Assembly (NCBI GenBank): GCA_963815535.1
Contig: CAWFGS010000001.1
Coordinates: 434,001-498,000 of the forward strand
DNA from: CAWFGS01 sp963815535
GTDB lineage: Bacteria > Pseudomonadota > Alphaproteobacteria > Sphingomonadales > Sphingomonadaceae
DNA length: 64,000 nt
Direction: 5' to 3'
Part shown: positions 40,983 to 51,989 of the stretch, in pieces
How positions within the stretch are numbered: the first letter of the stretch is position 1
Layout of the letters: each line of letters begins with the position of its first letter
Position numbers and translations under genes: made by a program
The notes under the pieces: model-generated
Databases searched by the model: none
Told to the model about the DNA's origin: nothing
The model's input: only the letters and a program-made list of their open reading frames with translations

Positions 40983-42227
40983 TCAAGACTCTGCCGCCAG
41001 CTGTCCCGCATTGTCATGCCTGTCAGGATCGCTTTCGGAATCCGCACCCACCGGCGCGATGCTTGGCAGGCTGACGGTGACCGTCGTGCCTTCTGCGCGC
41101 ACACTCTCGATATTCAATCGTCCGCGATGCCGTTCCACAATGTGCTTCACGATGGCAAGACCCAGCCCGGTTCCGCCCGAAGCCCGGCTGCGACCCGGAT
41201 CGGTGCGATAGAAGCGCCGGGTAAGATGCGGCAGATGTTCCGCCGCGATACCGTCGCCGTGATCGCGTACGGTCAGCTCTGCGAAATTGTCTTGCGTTAC
41301 GGACAGTCCGATCAATATCTCGCGCGCCGCATCGCCGTATTTCAGGGCGTTATCGACAAGATTTCGCACCAACTGTTCCAATTGTTGTGGATCGCCCAAC
41401 AGTCGTGCCGCCGCTAGATCACCGAAATGCAAGCGGTGCAGCCGTTCCGCCCCCGCAGCATCGCGGGCGGCGCGTTCGATCAATGCGGGAAACTCGATCG
41501 TGATTTCGGGGTTGTCGTGCTTCTCCGCCTCGACGCGGGACAAAGACATCAGGTCGTTGACGAGGTTTTGCAATCGCCGCGCTTCCTTCGACACGGTGTT
41601 GAGGAACCGATGCCGGGTTGCCTCGTCCAACCCTGCATCATCTTCCAGCATGGTTTCGACATAGCCGATGATGCTGGATAGCGGCGTTCGCAATTCGTGG
41701 CTGGCATTGGCGACGAAATCGGTATGGGCGCGGGTTATGTCCGCTTCCGCCGTGCGATTGCTGAGTTCGATGACGAACATCGTGCCGCCCAATTTCTGTT
41801 TGCTGACCCGCCAGATATCGCGCCGGCGAGCTAGGCCGCGAACGACCGCGACGCCGTTGCGATCGTCGCCCAGCAGCTTGACGGCTTCTGGCTGGCGGAA
41901 CGCAACGCGCGCATCCTGCCCCACGACATGCGCGCCCAGCACTTGCCGTGCGGACAGGTTGGCGACCTGAACGCGATTGTTCTTGCATATAAGCAGCGGC
42001 GACGCGGAATGTTCGATCAGTTCGCGCATCGTATCGGGGGTGAATGCGGGCGCTTTCTGACTGGCGACCGAGGGGGGCGGACTTGCGGAGGTAATCCACA
42101 GCGAACATGCCCAGATCAGGGCGACTGTACCGACGACGACGGGTGCGACGTCCAGGACCAGCAACCCGGCGCACCCTACCGCAACCAATGCCAGGCCGAT
42201 TATGGGAAGGGGGGCAGCGTCGGACAT
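40983..42227 (-). CDS. phoR: Phosphate sensor histidine kinase PhoR
   Basis: The 414-residue kinase has two close membrane helices at the N-terminus (about 7-45), no large periplasmic domain, a PAS-like region (MRELIEHSASPLLICKNNRV), then the HisKA domain with the phosphorylated His in VANASHELRTPLSS. The catalytic domain has LVRNLVDNALKYG (N box), RDHGDGI (G1) and SGGTGLGLAIV (G2). Intact frame. It heads the pst/phoU/phoB operon; a 144-base gap separates it from pstC. Confidence 0.95.
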   Translation of the reverse strand: MSDAAPLPIIGLALVAVGCAGLLVLDVAPVVVGTVALIWACSLWITSASPPPSVASQKAPAFTPDTMRELIEHSASPLLICKNNRVQVANLSARQVLGAHVVGQDARVAFRQPEAVKLLGDDRNGVAVVRGLARRRDIWRVSKQKLGGTMFVIELSNRTAEADITRAHTDFVANASHELRTPLSSIIGYVETMLEDDAGLDEATRHRFLNTVSKEARRLQNLVNDLMSLSRVEAEKHDNPEITIEFPALIERAARDAAGAERLHRLHFGDLAAARLLGDPQQLEQLVRNLVDNALKYGDAAREILIGLSVTQDNFAELTVRDHGDGIAAEHLPHLTRRFYRTDPGRSRASGGTGLGLAIVKHIVERHRGRLNIESVRAEGTTVTVSLPSIAPVGADSESDPDRHDNAGQLAAES

Positions 42228-42304
42228 GCGCGTGCCCTATCGCCCCAAATCGCAATTGCCCAGAACTCCATTGCGGCAGATTGCGCTGGTATGGGGTGAA
42301 CGAA

Positions 42305-42379
42305 TGGTGACCCCTACGGGAATCGAACCCGTGTTTCAGCCGTGAAAGGGCCGCGTCCTAACCGCTAGACGAAGGGGCC
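42305..42379 (-). tRNA. tRNA-Glu (UUC), copy 1
   Basis: A 75-base cloverleaf with acceptor GGCCCCT/AGGGGTC, then A and CCA. The anticodon stem CGGCC/GGCTG encloses CTTTCAC, giving TTC. T arm ACGGGTTCGATTCCCGT. It is identical to the second copy at 42427-42501. Confidence 0.94.
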
Positions 42380-42426
42380 GTTCGATGCGCGCAACCCATC
42401 AAGGGGCGTGCATGCGACATCCACCA

Positions 42427-42501
42427 TGGTGACCCCTACGGGAATCGAACCCGTGTTTCAGCCGTGAAAGGGCCGCGTCCTAACCGCTAGACGAAGGGGC
42501 C
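42427..42501 (-). tRNA. tRNA-Glu (UUC), copy 2
   Basis: Same 75-base sequence as the first copy, with the same TTC anticodon and CCA end, 47 bases away. It is read first, followed by the other copy, so the two are likely one transcript. Confidence 0.94.
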
Positions 42502-42585
42502 ACGAGGTGGAAGGCGCGCGTCTATGATAGGGCGTGGAACGGGTCAAGCCCTGCCGCACCGATCGCCATCATGGTTTTTGACAGA

Positions 42586-44455
42586 TCAGTCTGCGAACGC
42601 GGCGTCTTCCAGATGAAGTTCCGCCTGCGGGCGGCTGCCCCAATCGTCGATCTTGACTCGCCCGGCGAGCCAGAGCTTACGCCCCTTTCCCGCATGCAGC
42701 AGCGCCTGACCCATATCGCTGTCGGCGGCACGAAACGCGATCCCCTTGAACGATTGCCCATCGCCGCCGCTGGCGATGATCCGGACGTGATCCGTGCCCA
42801 CGATATCGACCTTCACCAGATGGACCGGGCCGACGGCGACGCGGGGGCCGGGCCAGCCCATCCCGTATGGACCCGCCCCGTCCAGCGTTGCGACGAGATC
42901 GGGAGTCAATCCACCGGGCGCGATGCCGATGTCGAGCAGCATCGACTGATCGCCTTGTGCGCGAGCGATCGGACCTTGCAGCCGTTCCTCCATCCAGTCG
43001 GAGAAAGCCGGCAGCTGCTCTGCTTCGACCGTCAGTCCCGCCGCCATCGCATGGCCACCGCCCGCCACCAGCAACCCGTGTTCGCGCGCCGCGATGATCG
43101 CCGCGCCCAGATCGACCCCGGCGATGGAGCGGCCCGAACCCTTGCCCACGCCGGTCGCATCATCGACTGCAATGACGAGTGCGGGCGCGCCAGTCTTTTC
43201 CTTGATCCTGCCCGCAACGATGCCGATCACGCCGGGATGCCATCCCCTCCCGGACAGGATTTTCACCGCACGATTGTGCTGGTGGGCAAGCTGCGCCTCG
43301 GCATCTTCCTGCACTTCGGCCTCGATCGCACGCCGATCGTCGTTGAGAGCGGATAACTGCGCGGCGATGGATCGGGCTTCGTCCGGATCGTTCGTCGTCA
43401 GCAACCGCACGCCCAAAGTCGATTCGCCGACCCGGCCGCCGGCATTGATGCGCGGCCCGAGGGCAAAGCCGAGATCGCTGCACACCGGCGCACGTTTCAA
43501 CCGGCTCGCATCGATCAGCGCGCCCATCCCGATATTGTCGCGACGGCCCATGATCTTCAGCCCTTGCGCCACGAAAGCGCGGTTGAGCCCATGCAGCGCC
43601 GCGACATCGGCCACCGTCCCCAACGCCACCAGATCCAGCAGCGCGAACAGATCGGGTTCCTTGCGATCGGCAAAATAGCCGCGTTCGCGCAAGGTGCGGA
43701 CCAACGCGATGCCGAGCAGGAATGCGACGCCCACCGCCGCCAAATGGCCGTGAACCGGCGGCCTCGTCGCTTTCGTCCAGCCGGTTCGGGTTCACCAGTG
43801 CGACGGTACGGGGCAGTTCGGCGGAACATTTGTGATGATCGACCACGATCACATCGACGCCCTTTGTCATGGGCCATTTGCAACGCTTCGAACGCCATCG
43901 CGCCGCAATCGACCGTGACGATCAGGCTGGAGCCGTCCTCCGCCAGTTTCACCAACGCCTCGCCGCTGGGGCCGTACCCTTCCAGCAGGCGGTCGGGAAT
44001 GTAGTAATGCGCGTCGTGATCCGAGCATTCGCAGCAACCGGATCATCAACGCCGCGCTGGTCGCACCGTCGACGTCGTAATCGCCGTAAATCGGTGATCT
44101 TCTCCCGCGTCAGAATCGCCTGGGCCAACCGTTGCGCGGCGGCGTCCATATCCTGAAACTGCGATGGATCGGGCAGGAAACCGCGCAGGGTCGGGCATGC
44201 GGTGACGTTCGATATCGTCCGCCGCCACGCCGCGCGACAGCAGCAATTGGGTAACGATATCCGTGCCGGACCCCGCTATCCCGAAATTGGCCCCATCATC
44301 GGTCCTATCATCGGCCCCATCACTGGCCCCGCCATCCGCCATCGCCATGTTCCCGCCGCGCCAGCGCCACGCCTTGCCCGACAGGGAATTGGTCACGCCG
44401 AACACCGGGCTGCCGACTGACTGGCGGGGGATGATTTGCGCGCTTGTGTGGCCAT
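42586..44455 (-). CDS. recJ: Single-strand-DNA exonuclease RecJ (several frameshifts)
   Basis: 5'-3' exonuclease of recombination and mismatch repair. The DHH phosphoesterase motifs are present in order: ITIYGDYDVDGATSAALM (about 44050-44105, across a shift), LIVTVDCGAMAFEAL (about 43905) and VIVVDHHKCSAELP (about 43830). The rest is clean from 43743: GPRINAGGRVGESTLGVRLL, the DHHA1 part with VGKGSGRSIAGVDLG and GGGHAMAAGLTVE. Breaks lie near 43743-43760, 43860-43870, 44020-44100 and 44190. The N-terminal region holds a four-unit 12-base tandem repeat at 44289-44336. The start is uncertain; ATG 44455 is used, though a shift follows it. Confidence 0.88.
44289..44336 (-). repeat. Four-copy 12-base tandem repeat inside recJ
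   Basis: Four adjacent 12-base units, GGCCCCATCATC, GGTCCTATCATC, GGCCCCATCACT and GGCCCCGCCATC. On the minus strand they encode tetrapeptides like DDGA, in phase, near the N-terminus of RecJ. Length changes here would not break the frame. Confidence 0.7.
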
Positions 44456-44536
44456 TTGCGTTCCCTATCTGATCCCCGGCCCGCCCGCAAAGCATTGCGA
44501 TTGACTTATCCGCACCGCCCGTGCTGGATCGCCATC

Positions 44537-45033
44537 ATGTCCGCGCAGCCGCACCTCCTGATTGCATGGCACAGCCGTACCGGCACGAGCGAAGCGCTGG
44601 CGCAACGCGGCGTTCGAAGGCGCTCAGACTGCCTTCGCGACCCGGATCATCGCCGCGGCCGATGTCGATGCGGACGCGATCCTGTCCGCTCAGTGGATAT
44701 CTGTTCATCGCGCCCGAAAACCTCGCCAGCATGAGCGGGCTGATGAAGGAGATGTTCGACCGCACCTATTACCCCGCATTGGGAAAGATCGAGGGGCGCC
44801 CCTATGCCACCATCATTGCCGCCGGTTCCGATGGGGCAGGGGCCGAACGCCAGATCGACCGTATCTGCACGGGGTGGCGTTTGCGGAGGGTGGCCGATCC
44901 GATCATCGTCAACACCGACGCGCAGGACGGGCCGAGCATTCTGGCGAAGAAAACGGTCGAACCCGGCGAATTGACGAAGGCCCGCGAACTGGGTCAGTCG
45001 CTGGCCGAGGGAATGGCAATGGGCGTTTTCTGA
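44537..45033 (+). CDS. Flavodoxin/NADPH-dependent FMN reductase family protein (two frameshifts)
   Basis: The protein starts at ATG 44537 (MSAQPHLLIAWHSRTGTSEA) with the flavodoxin phosphate-binding loop (SRTGTSEA). The frame then shifts near 44605 and 44690; the rest is clean (GYLFIAPENLASMSGLMKEM, then ATIIAAGSDGAGAERQIDRI). The second part resembles the flavin-reductase family. About 165 residues. A likely role is flavin-dependent electron transfer or quinone reduction; no substrate can be read. It faces the nitronate monooxygenase gene, 16 bases from its stop. Confidence 0.75.
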
Positions 45034-45049
45034 CCGCGTGCGCCGCCGC

Positions 45050-46021
45050 TCAGTTGGCAAGTTCCTTCAGCAAAGCGGACTTCGCATCGCGATATTCCTC
45101 TTCCAAACGATCAACTCTCTCCGCCACGGTTTCGACCGCTTTCACCGTGCCGATACCTTGACCCGAACCCCAGATGTCCTTCCACGCCTTGGCTTTCGAA
45201 TTGCCGCCGCTGCCGAAGTTCATCTTGCTGGGATCGCTGGTCGGCAGATCGTCGGGATTGAGGCCCGCTTTTTCGATCGAACCGCGCAGATAATTGCCGT
45301 GAACGCCGGTGAACAGATTGGAATAGACGATGTGTTCGGATGAGGAATCGACGATCTCGTTCTTGTATCCTTCGTCCGCATTGGCTTCTTTCGTGGCGAT
45401 CCACGGGCTGCCGATATAGGCGAAGTCCGCGCCCAGCGCCTGCGCCGCCAACACGGACCGGCCATGTGCGATGCTGCCCGACAGCGCGACCGGCCCATCG
45501 AACCATTCGCGAATTTCGCTCATCAACGCGAACGGGCTGAGCGTACCGGCATGGCCGCCGGCCCCCGCCGCAACCGGGATCAGCCCGGTCGCGCCCTTGT
45601 CGATCGCCTTGTGCGCGAACATGTTGTTGATGACGTCGTGCAACACGATGCCGCCCCAGGCCTTGGTCGCTTCGAAAATTTCCTCCCGCGCGCCGAGCGA
45701 GGTGATCATCATCGGCACCTGCCATTTGGCGCAAGTGTGCATGTCCGCTTCCAGCCGGTCGTTGCTGCGATGCACGATCTGGTTGACGGCATAGGGCGCG
45801 GCGGGGCGATCGGGATTTTCGCGATTATGCTTCGCCAGTTCTTCCGTGATCTGATGCAGCCATTCGTCCAGCTGCGACTGCGGGCGGGCGTTCAATGCCG
45901 GGAAGCTGCCGATAATGCCCGCCTTGCATTGGGCGATGACCAGTTCCGGGCCGGACACGATGAACAGGGGCGATCCGATGATCGGCAGGCGCATTTTGTC
46001 GAAAGGGGCGGAAAGGGCCAT
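45050..46021 (-). CDS. Nitronate monooxygenase (2-nitropropane dioxygenase family)
   Basis: FMN enzyme that oxidises nitronates such as propionate-3-nitronate. The 323-residue protein follows the family pattern: LPIIGSPLFIVSGPELVIAQ, GIIGSFPALNARPQSQLDEW, PYAVNQIVHRSNDRLEADM, the FMN-binding GLIPVAAGAGGHAGTLSPFA and PVALSGSIAHGRSVLAAQA with ALGADFAYIGSPWIAT. Start ATG 46021 fits the family; the frame stays open upstream into the neighbouring gene, but that is out of frame for that gene. Intact frame. Confidence 0.9.
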   Translation of the reverse strand: MALSAPFDKMRLPIIGSPLFIVSGPELVIAQCKAGIIGSFPALNARPQSQLDEWLHQITEELAKHNRENPDRPAAPYAVNQIVHRSNDRLEADMHTCAKWQVPMMITSLGAREEIFEATKAWGGIVLHDVINNMFAHKAIDKGATGLIPVAAGAGGHAGTLSPFALMSEIREWFDGPVALSGSIAHGRSVLAAQALGADFAYIGSPWIATKEANADEGYKNEIVDSSSEHIVYSNLFTGVHGNYLRGSIEKAGLNPDDLPTSDPSKMNFGSGGNSKAKAWKDIWGSGQGIGTVKAVETVAERVDRLEEEYRDAKSALLKELAN

Positions 46022-46106
46022 GATTGCTCCGGCAAGTTGATGAAAACGTTCCCGGCCTAAGCGTATGCACGGCTGCCGCGCTGTCGAGGGTGACGTTACG
46101 TAAGGT

Positions 46107-47161
46107 CTAGTCGAGTCTGGCAACAGCAATTCGACACCATAGAACGCGCGCCGCGGTGTAGGAAAACAGAGCGCGCTTTTCATCGTCCGACGCGCCCGAT
46201 GCCAGCCGTTTGAACGCGTTCCACAAAACGGGATAGGTCGCGCCCCAGCGATCGACCGGGTAGTTGGATTCGAACATCGCGCGATGCGGGCCGAATGCGG
46301 CGATGCAATGATCGATATAGGGTTTCCACATCGCCGCCAGTCGTTCGGAACCGACCCCGGCGGCGGGGCCGTTTGTCGGGCATGCCGCAAAACGCCATCG
46401 CCAGCCCGCCCAGCTTGACCGACACGTTGCGGCATTGTGCCAACGCGGTGATCGATTGCGCCCAGCGATCGTAATGTTCGGGCAGTTTGCCGGCATAGGA
46501 CGCCGTGCCCAAGGGCGTGCCGCAGTGATCGAGCACGATCGGCGTGTCCGGGAACGCCCAGGCGAGGTCGATCACGTCCGACAATTGCGGTTCCAGCACC
46601 CAGGCATCGAAGGTCAGCCCCATCGGCCCCAGATGCGCGAACCCTTCGCGGAATTTCGCGTCGCGCAGCAGCCCTTCCGGCGCGTGGAACGGCGGGCCGA
46701 GCGTGGCCGGGTCCGCGTCCCATGCGGCGGAGTGGCGGATGCCGCGAAACCGGCCGTTGCCCGCCTGCCTGCAACGCTTCGAGCACCGGCTTCACCGCGT
46801 CGCCCAGCATCAGATCGGCATGGCCGACGATGGCGGCGCATGGCCGGATCGCGCCGTACAGCCCGCTCGCCCCTTGCGCCGCGACGCCGTTCACATATTC
46901 GACCTCGCCCACGGGCTTCATCGCGTCGGACCGGGCGGAATCGTAAAACGCGCCGCATTCCATGAACACCGTGCCGACGATGTTGTGGCCCGTTTGGGTA
47001 TCCGCCAGCAATTCGTCGAAAGTGTATTTCGCCGCGCCCGCGATGGCGGCGATGAAGGGATGATGCGGCTGCGGGAACATCGGCACCATCGCGCGCAGAT
47101 CCCACAGATGGTGATGCGGATCGATGATCGGCAGATCGGGTTCGATGATCGATTCGGTCAT
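46107..47161 (-). CDS. Amidohydrolase family 2 (TIM-barrel lactonase-like) (frameshifted)
   Basis: The protein starts at ATG 47161 (MTESIIEPDLPIIDPHHHLW) with the metal-binding HHH motif of amidohydrolase-2 enzymes such as L-fuconolactonase. Later motifs are in other frames: GIRHSAAWDADPA, IVLDHCGTPLGTASY (about 46530) and FESNYPVDRWGATYPVLWN (about 46270). Shifts occur near 46760 and 46370. The last ~15 residues are doubtful, since another frame reads YGVELLLPD. Substrate unknown; lactone or ester hydrolysis is the family guess. It is next to the nitronate monooxygenase gene on the same strand, with 85 bases between. Confidence 0.82.
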
Positions 47162-47831
47162 GACACTCTCCCCAATCCCGCGCGAAGCCGGAGACATGGA
47201 CCGGATGTTACACGGTTCTGAGCGAAGAAAGGGGAAGGGGGGTGAACGGGTCGGCGGTGGGTGGTTTGTATGCGGACTAGCGTGGGACAGGTGCATCGCG
47301 AGTTGCATGACGGCATGTCTAGCGGAGCGCGGTTTGAAGTAGGACAATCGGGCCGACGGTTTGCGAACCTCAGTCTACGGACATTCAAGTGCGAAGATCA
47401 TGGCCTTGCGCGTACTGAACCGTGGCATTTTCACCCGGCAGCGCTTCGATCTTCGGCAACTTCAAATCCCCGACCGGAACCTGTCAGCACCAGCGGCTCG
47501 TCGAGCATCGCAGTCGCTGCCCTAATGTCCAACTGCGGGCAACGCTTCCTGCCGTGCGTCCAGTGCCGCGATTCAGCGGGCTCCACACGACCGCGCTCCA
47601 TGCGACCGCTGTCGTGTCGTCTCTACGCCTACTGCAGTGAATGTCTGAAGCCACCCAGATGCGCTGCACTTCCAGCTTGCTACGGCGCTCTGCATTTGAT
47701 CAATTTCATTTCAGAGCTTGCGGTGGCCAGCCGTCCGACAACGAAACGCGGCTTTGCCGGATGCTTCATCTCGCTAACCTGCCTTGTTCGCAGCTTTCTA
47801 GCCATGTCGGCTCGCCCGCCCAAACTGCCGA
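47162..47831. other. 670-base gap, no convincing gene; possible remnant
   Basis: No intact gene is supported. On the minus strand two phrases look coding but broken: LDEPLVLTG near 47490-47525, then VPVGDLKLPKIEALPGENA continuing to a stop at 47385. They could be the end of a decayed or frameshifted protein. A separate 41-codon ORF is at 47680-47805. Codon use in between is mixed. No tRNA, repeat or terminator was seen. Confidence 0.4.
47680..47805 (-). CDS. Possible 41-residue protein, unrecognised
   Basis: ATG at 47805, start MARKLRTRQVSEMKHPAKPR, end at TAG 47680. It is basic and has no known motif. It lies just downstream of leuA on the same strand (27-base gap). Short ORFs arise by chance in this GC-rich sequence, so confidence is low. 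Confidence 0.2.
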   Translation of the reverse strand: MARKLRTRQVSEMKHPAKPRFVVGRLATASSEMKLIKCRAP

Positions 47832-49505
47832 TCACCCCGCCATTGCATTCGCCGCGCTCAGAACTGCGCGTACGCTGGCGGTGGCGACATCCTCGTCGAT
47901 GCCGACGCCCCATACGGTGTCGCCTTCGGCGTCGCGGCATTCGAGATAGGCGGCGGCGTTCGCGTCGCGGCCCGTGCCCAGCGCGTGTTCGGAATAATCC
48001 ACCACTTCCAGCGACAGGCCGAAATTTTCCTCGATCGTGGTGACGACGCTGGAGATCAGGCCGTTGCCGCGTCCGCTGACGGTTTGCGACACGCCGCCCA
48101 CCGCGATCGTGCCGGTGAATATGCGCGTGCCGTCCGCCGCCCGGCTTTCGGCGTAATCGACCAGCTGGAAATGCTTGCCGTCGGTCTGCACGTGATAGGC
48201 GCGGCGGAACGTGTCCCAGATGTCGGCGGCGTTCAGTTCGCGCGCCTCCCGGTCGGCCACGCGCTGGACATGCTTGCTGAAATCGGCCTGCAAGGCCTTG
48301 GGCAGTTTCAGCCCCTGATCCTGTTCCAGCACCCAGGCGAAGCCGCCTTTGCCGCTTTGCGAATTGACGCGGATCACCGCCTCGTAATCGCGGCCCAGAT
48401 CGGCGGGATCGATGGGCAGGTAGGGAACCTGCCACAGATCGTCGTTGCGCGCGTCCTGCGCGGCGAAGCCCTTCTTGATCGCGTCCTGATGGCTGCCGGA
48501 AAAGGCGGTGAAGACCAGTTCGCCGCCATAGGGATGGCGTTGGTGAACGGGAATCCGGTTGCAATATTCGACCGTTTCGATGACCCGGTCGATGTCCCCG
48601 AAATCGAGACCGGGATCGACCCCTTGCGTGTAGAGGTTGAGCGCCATCGTGACGAGGCAGCAATTGCCCGTCCGCTCGCCATTGCCGAACAGGCATCCCT
48701 CGACCCGGTCCGCCCCGGCCATCAAACCCAATTCCGCCGCCGCAACGCCGGTGCCGCGATCGTTATGCGTGTGCAGGCTGATGATCGCTGCATCGCGGTG
48801 CGGGCAGATTGCGGCAGAAATATTCGATCTGGTCGGCGTAGATGTTGGGGGTCGCCGCCTCCACCGTGGCGGGCAGATTCAGGATGATCGGATGGTCGGG
48901 GGTGGGGGCCAGCACCTCCATCACGGCGGCGCACACCTCGATGCTGAAATCCAGTTCTGCGGTGGAGAACGTTTCGGGCGAATATTGGAAATGCCACTGC
49001 GTATCGGGGCGCTTGGCCGCTTCGTCCCGCATGACTTTCGCGCCCGCCACGGCGATGTCGCGCACTTCGGCCTTGCGACATGCGGAACACGATGTCGCGC
49101 CAGGCCGGGCTGACGGCGTTGTAGAGGTGCACGATCGCCGCACGCGCGCCGGTCAGGCTTTCGAAACTGGTGCGGATCAGGTCTTCGCGCGATTGGGTCA
49201 GCACCTGGAGCGTGACGTCGGCGGGAATGCGGCCCGATCGGACCAGGCCCTGAATGAAGTCGAACTCCGTCGCGCCGGCGCTGGGGAAGCCGACCTCGAT
49301 CTCCTTCACGCCGATTTCGACCAGCAGGTCGAAGAACCGGTTTTTCTTCACCGCATCCATCGGATCGATGATCGACTGGTTGCCGTCGCGCAGATCGGTG
49401 CTGAGCCAGCGCGGCGCTTTTGTCAACCGCACGGCCCGGCCATTGCCGATCGGGCAGGTGGATCGGCGGGAAGGGGCGGTATTTGCGGGATGGGTCGGTC
49501 AACAT
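47832..49505 (-). CDS. leuA: 2-isopropylmalate synthase (long form, several frameshifts)
   Basis: First committed enzyme of leucine synthesis. The start [20 protein letters not shown] at 49505 is the hallmark of the long actinobacterial/alphaproteobacterial LeuA form. The catalytic barrel has [20 protein letters not shown] with the metal Asp, then [27 protein letters not shown], and the family loop [18 protein letters not shown]. The C-terminal regulatory LeuA dimer domain ([20 protein letters not shown]) is clean. Frame shifts at about 49430, 49080 and 48800. Length about 557 residues. Confidence 0.93.
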
Positions 49506-49665
49506 GGTCGGCGGCGGGTATGAACGCGGGCGTGGGGGCTGTCCAGTTGGGGTCGGTGCGTGGGTAGGGGTGCGCGGGCGATGTTGCGCGAAAAACTTCG
49601 CTCCACTGTAACCATGCGCGGGAAAGCGGCGAACCCCTTGATGTCATCTACGACAGGAGCCACCC

Positions 49666-50151
49666 ATGAAGTTCACCACCCTATTGCTTGCCGCCGCTGC
49701 GGTCGTCACCCCGATCACCTTCGTCGCCACCGCCGTCGACAGCGACGCGAAACCCGTCTTCGTCGGCGTGGAGGGCGAGAATATCGCCGTCGGCGGATAC
49801 GACACGGTCAGTTATTTCCGGGGCGACGGCGTGCCGGTTCCGGGCACTGCGGCCTTCGCCACCGATCATGACGGCGCGGTCTATCGATTCTCCAGCGAAG
49901 CCAATCGCGATGCGTTCATGGAAGACCCCGATGCATTCCTGCCGCAATATGGCGGGCACTGCGCCTGGGCCATGTCGCGCGGTTCGCTCGCGCCGGGCGA
50001 TCCGACCTTGTACCGTGTCGAGGATGGCAAGCTCTATCTGAACTTCAACCGCGACGTTCAGAAAACCTGGCTGGCCGATATCGACGGCTTCATCGCGAAA
50101 GCCGACGGCGAATGGAGCAAGGTTCCCGACGACGCGGCATTCGGCGGATAG
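49666..50151 (+). CDS. Exported YHS-domain protein
   Basis: A 161-residue protein with a signal peptide (MKFTTLLLAAAAVVTPITFV, cleaved around residue 20-25) and a YHS-like domain (AVGGYDTVSYFRGDGVPVPG, DAFLPQYGGHCAWAMSRG), which in other proteins binds metal. One Cys in the GGHCAWA stretch. It is a periplasmic candidate for metal binding, not an enzyme that I can name. It is a single gene facing ilvC, on the strand opposite leuA and ilvC. Frame intact. Confidence 0.85.
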   Translation: MKFTTLLLAAAAVVTPITFVATAVDSDAKPVFVGVEGENIAVGGYDTVSYFRGDGVPVPGTAAFATDHDGAVYRFSSEANRDAFMEDPDAFLPQYGGHCAWAMSRGSLAPGDPTLYRVEDGKLYLNFNRDVQKTWLADIDGFIAKADGEWSKVPDDAAFGG

Positions 50152-50178
50152 GTTTCAGCCCTGCGCCGCAACCGGACC

Positions 50179-50211
50179 GGGCCGCCCCCGCGCTCCCAAG
50201 CTGGGCGGCCC
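50179..50211. terminator. Hairpin between convergent YHS gene and ilvC
   Basis: GGGCCGCCC at 50179-50187 pairs perfectly with GGGCGGCCC at 50203-50211. A second stem, CCACCCTT with AAGGGGTGG, lies at 50244-50264. Placed between two convergent stops, the pair probably terminates both genes. Confidence 0.55.
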
Positions 50212-50291
50212 GCCCGATATCGCGGCCAGATCGACGGCCCGTTCCACCCTTGTCGAAGGGGTGGGGCGGGCTGCTTCGATCGGTAAGCGCG

Positions 50292-51445
<1,154 letters not shown>

Positions 51446-51463
51446 TCACGGTGTGTGACATTT

Positions 51464-51979
51464 TCAATTCGCATCCACCCCGCGCATCATTCCCGCGACG
51501 CCGGTGCGGCCGACTTCGGCGAGACCAAGTTCCCGCATCAATGCGATAAAGCTGTCGATCTTGTCCGGCGATCCGGTCAGTTCGAAAATGAAGCTGCCGG
51601 TGGTGGAGTCGACGACGCTGGCGCGAAACACATCGGCCAGGCGCAGCGCCTCCACTCGCGCGTCGCCCGTGCCGACCACTTTCACCAGCGCCAGTTCGCG
51701 TTCGACATGCGGGCCGGCTTCGGTCAGGTCGGTGACGGTGTGGACCGGAACCAGCCGTTCCAATTGCGCGCGGATCTGCTCGATCACGGGTGGGGGGCCA
51801 TTGGTGGCGATGGTCAGCCGGCTGATCGCGTGATCTTCGCTGATGTCCGCCACCGTCAGGCTGTCGATGTTGTAACCGCGCGCGGTGAACATGCCCGATA
51901 TGCGCGACAATATGCCCGCTTCGTTATCGACGGTTACGGTCAGCACATGACGCTGGGACGGAAGCTGTTCAATCTGCAT
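51464..51979 (-). CDS. ilvN: Acetolactate synthase small subunit
   Basis: Regulatory subunit that confers valine feedback inhibition on IlvB. The 171-residue protein starts at ATG 51979 (MQIEQLPSQRHVLTVTVDNE), with an ACT domain (AGILSRISGMFTARGYNIDS) and a C-terminal half (VVDSTTGSFIFELTGSPDKI). Ten bases follow the ilvB stop. Intact frame. Confidence 0.94.
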   Translation of the reverse strand: MQIEQLPSQRHVLTVTVDNEAGILSRISGMFTARGYNIDSLTVADISEDHAISRLTIATNGPPPVIEQIRAQLERLVPVHTVTDLTEAGPHVERELALVKVVGTGDARVEALRLADVFRASVVDSTTGSFIFELTGSPDKIDSFIALMRELGLAEVGRTGVAGMMRGVDAN

Positions 51980-51989
51980 TTCGCGCGCC

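Noticed and set aside
42305..42501. Direct repeat that might look like a CRISPR pair
   Set aside because: The repeats are tRNA genes with a clear cloverleaf; there are just two copies and no cas genes.
45050..47347. One frame covering the amidohydrolase and nitronate monooxygenase
   Set aside because: The middle of this frame is Arg/Ala-rich nonsense, while the amidohydrolase motifs continue in other frames. Two genes are called.
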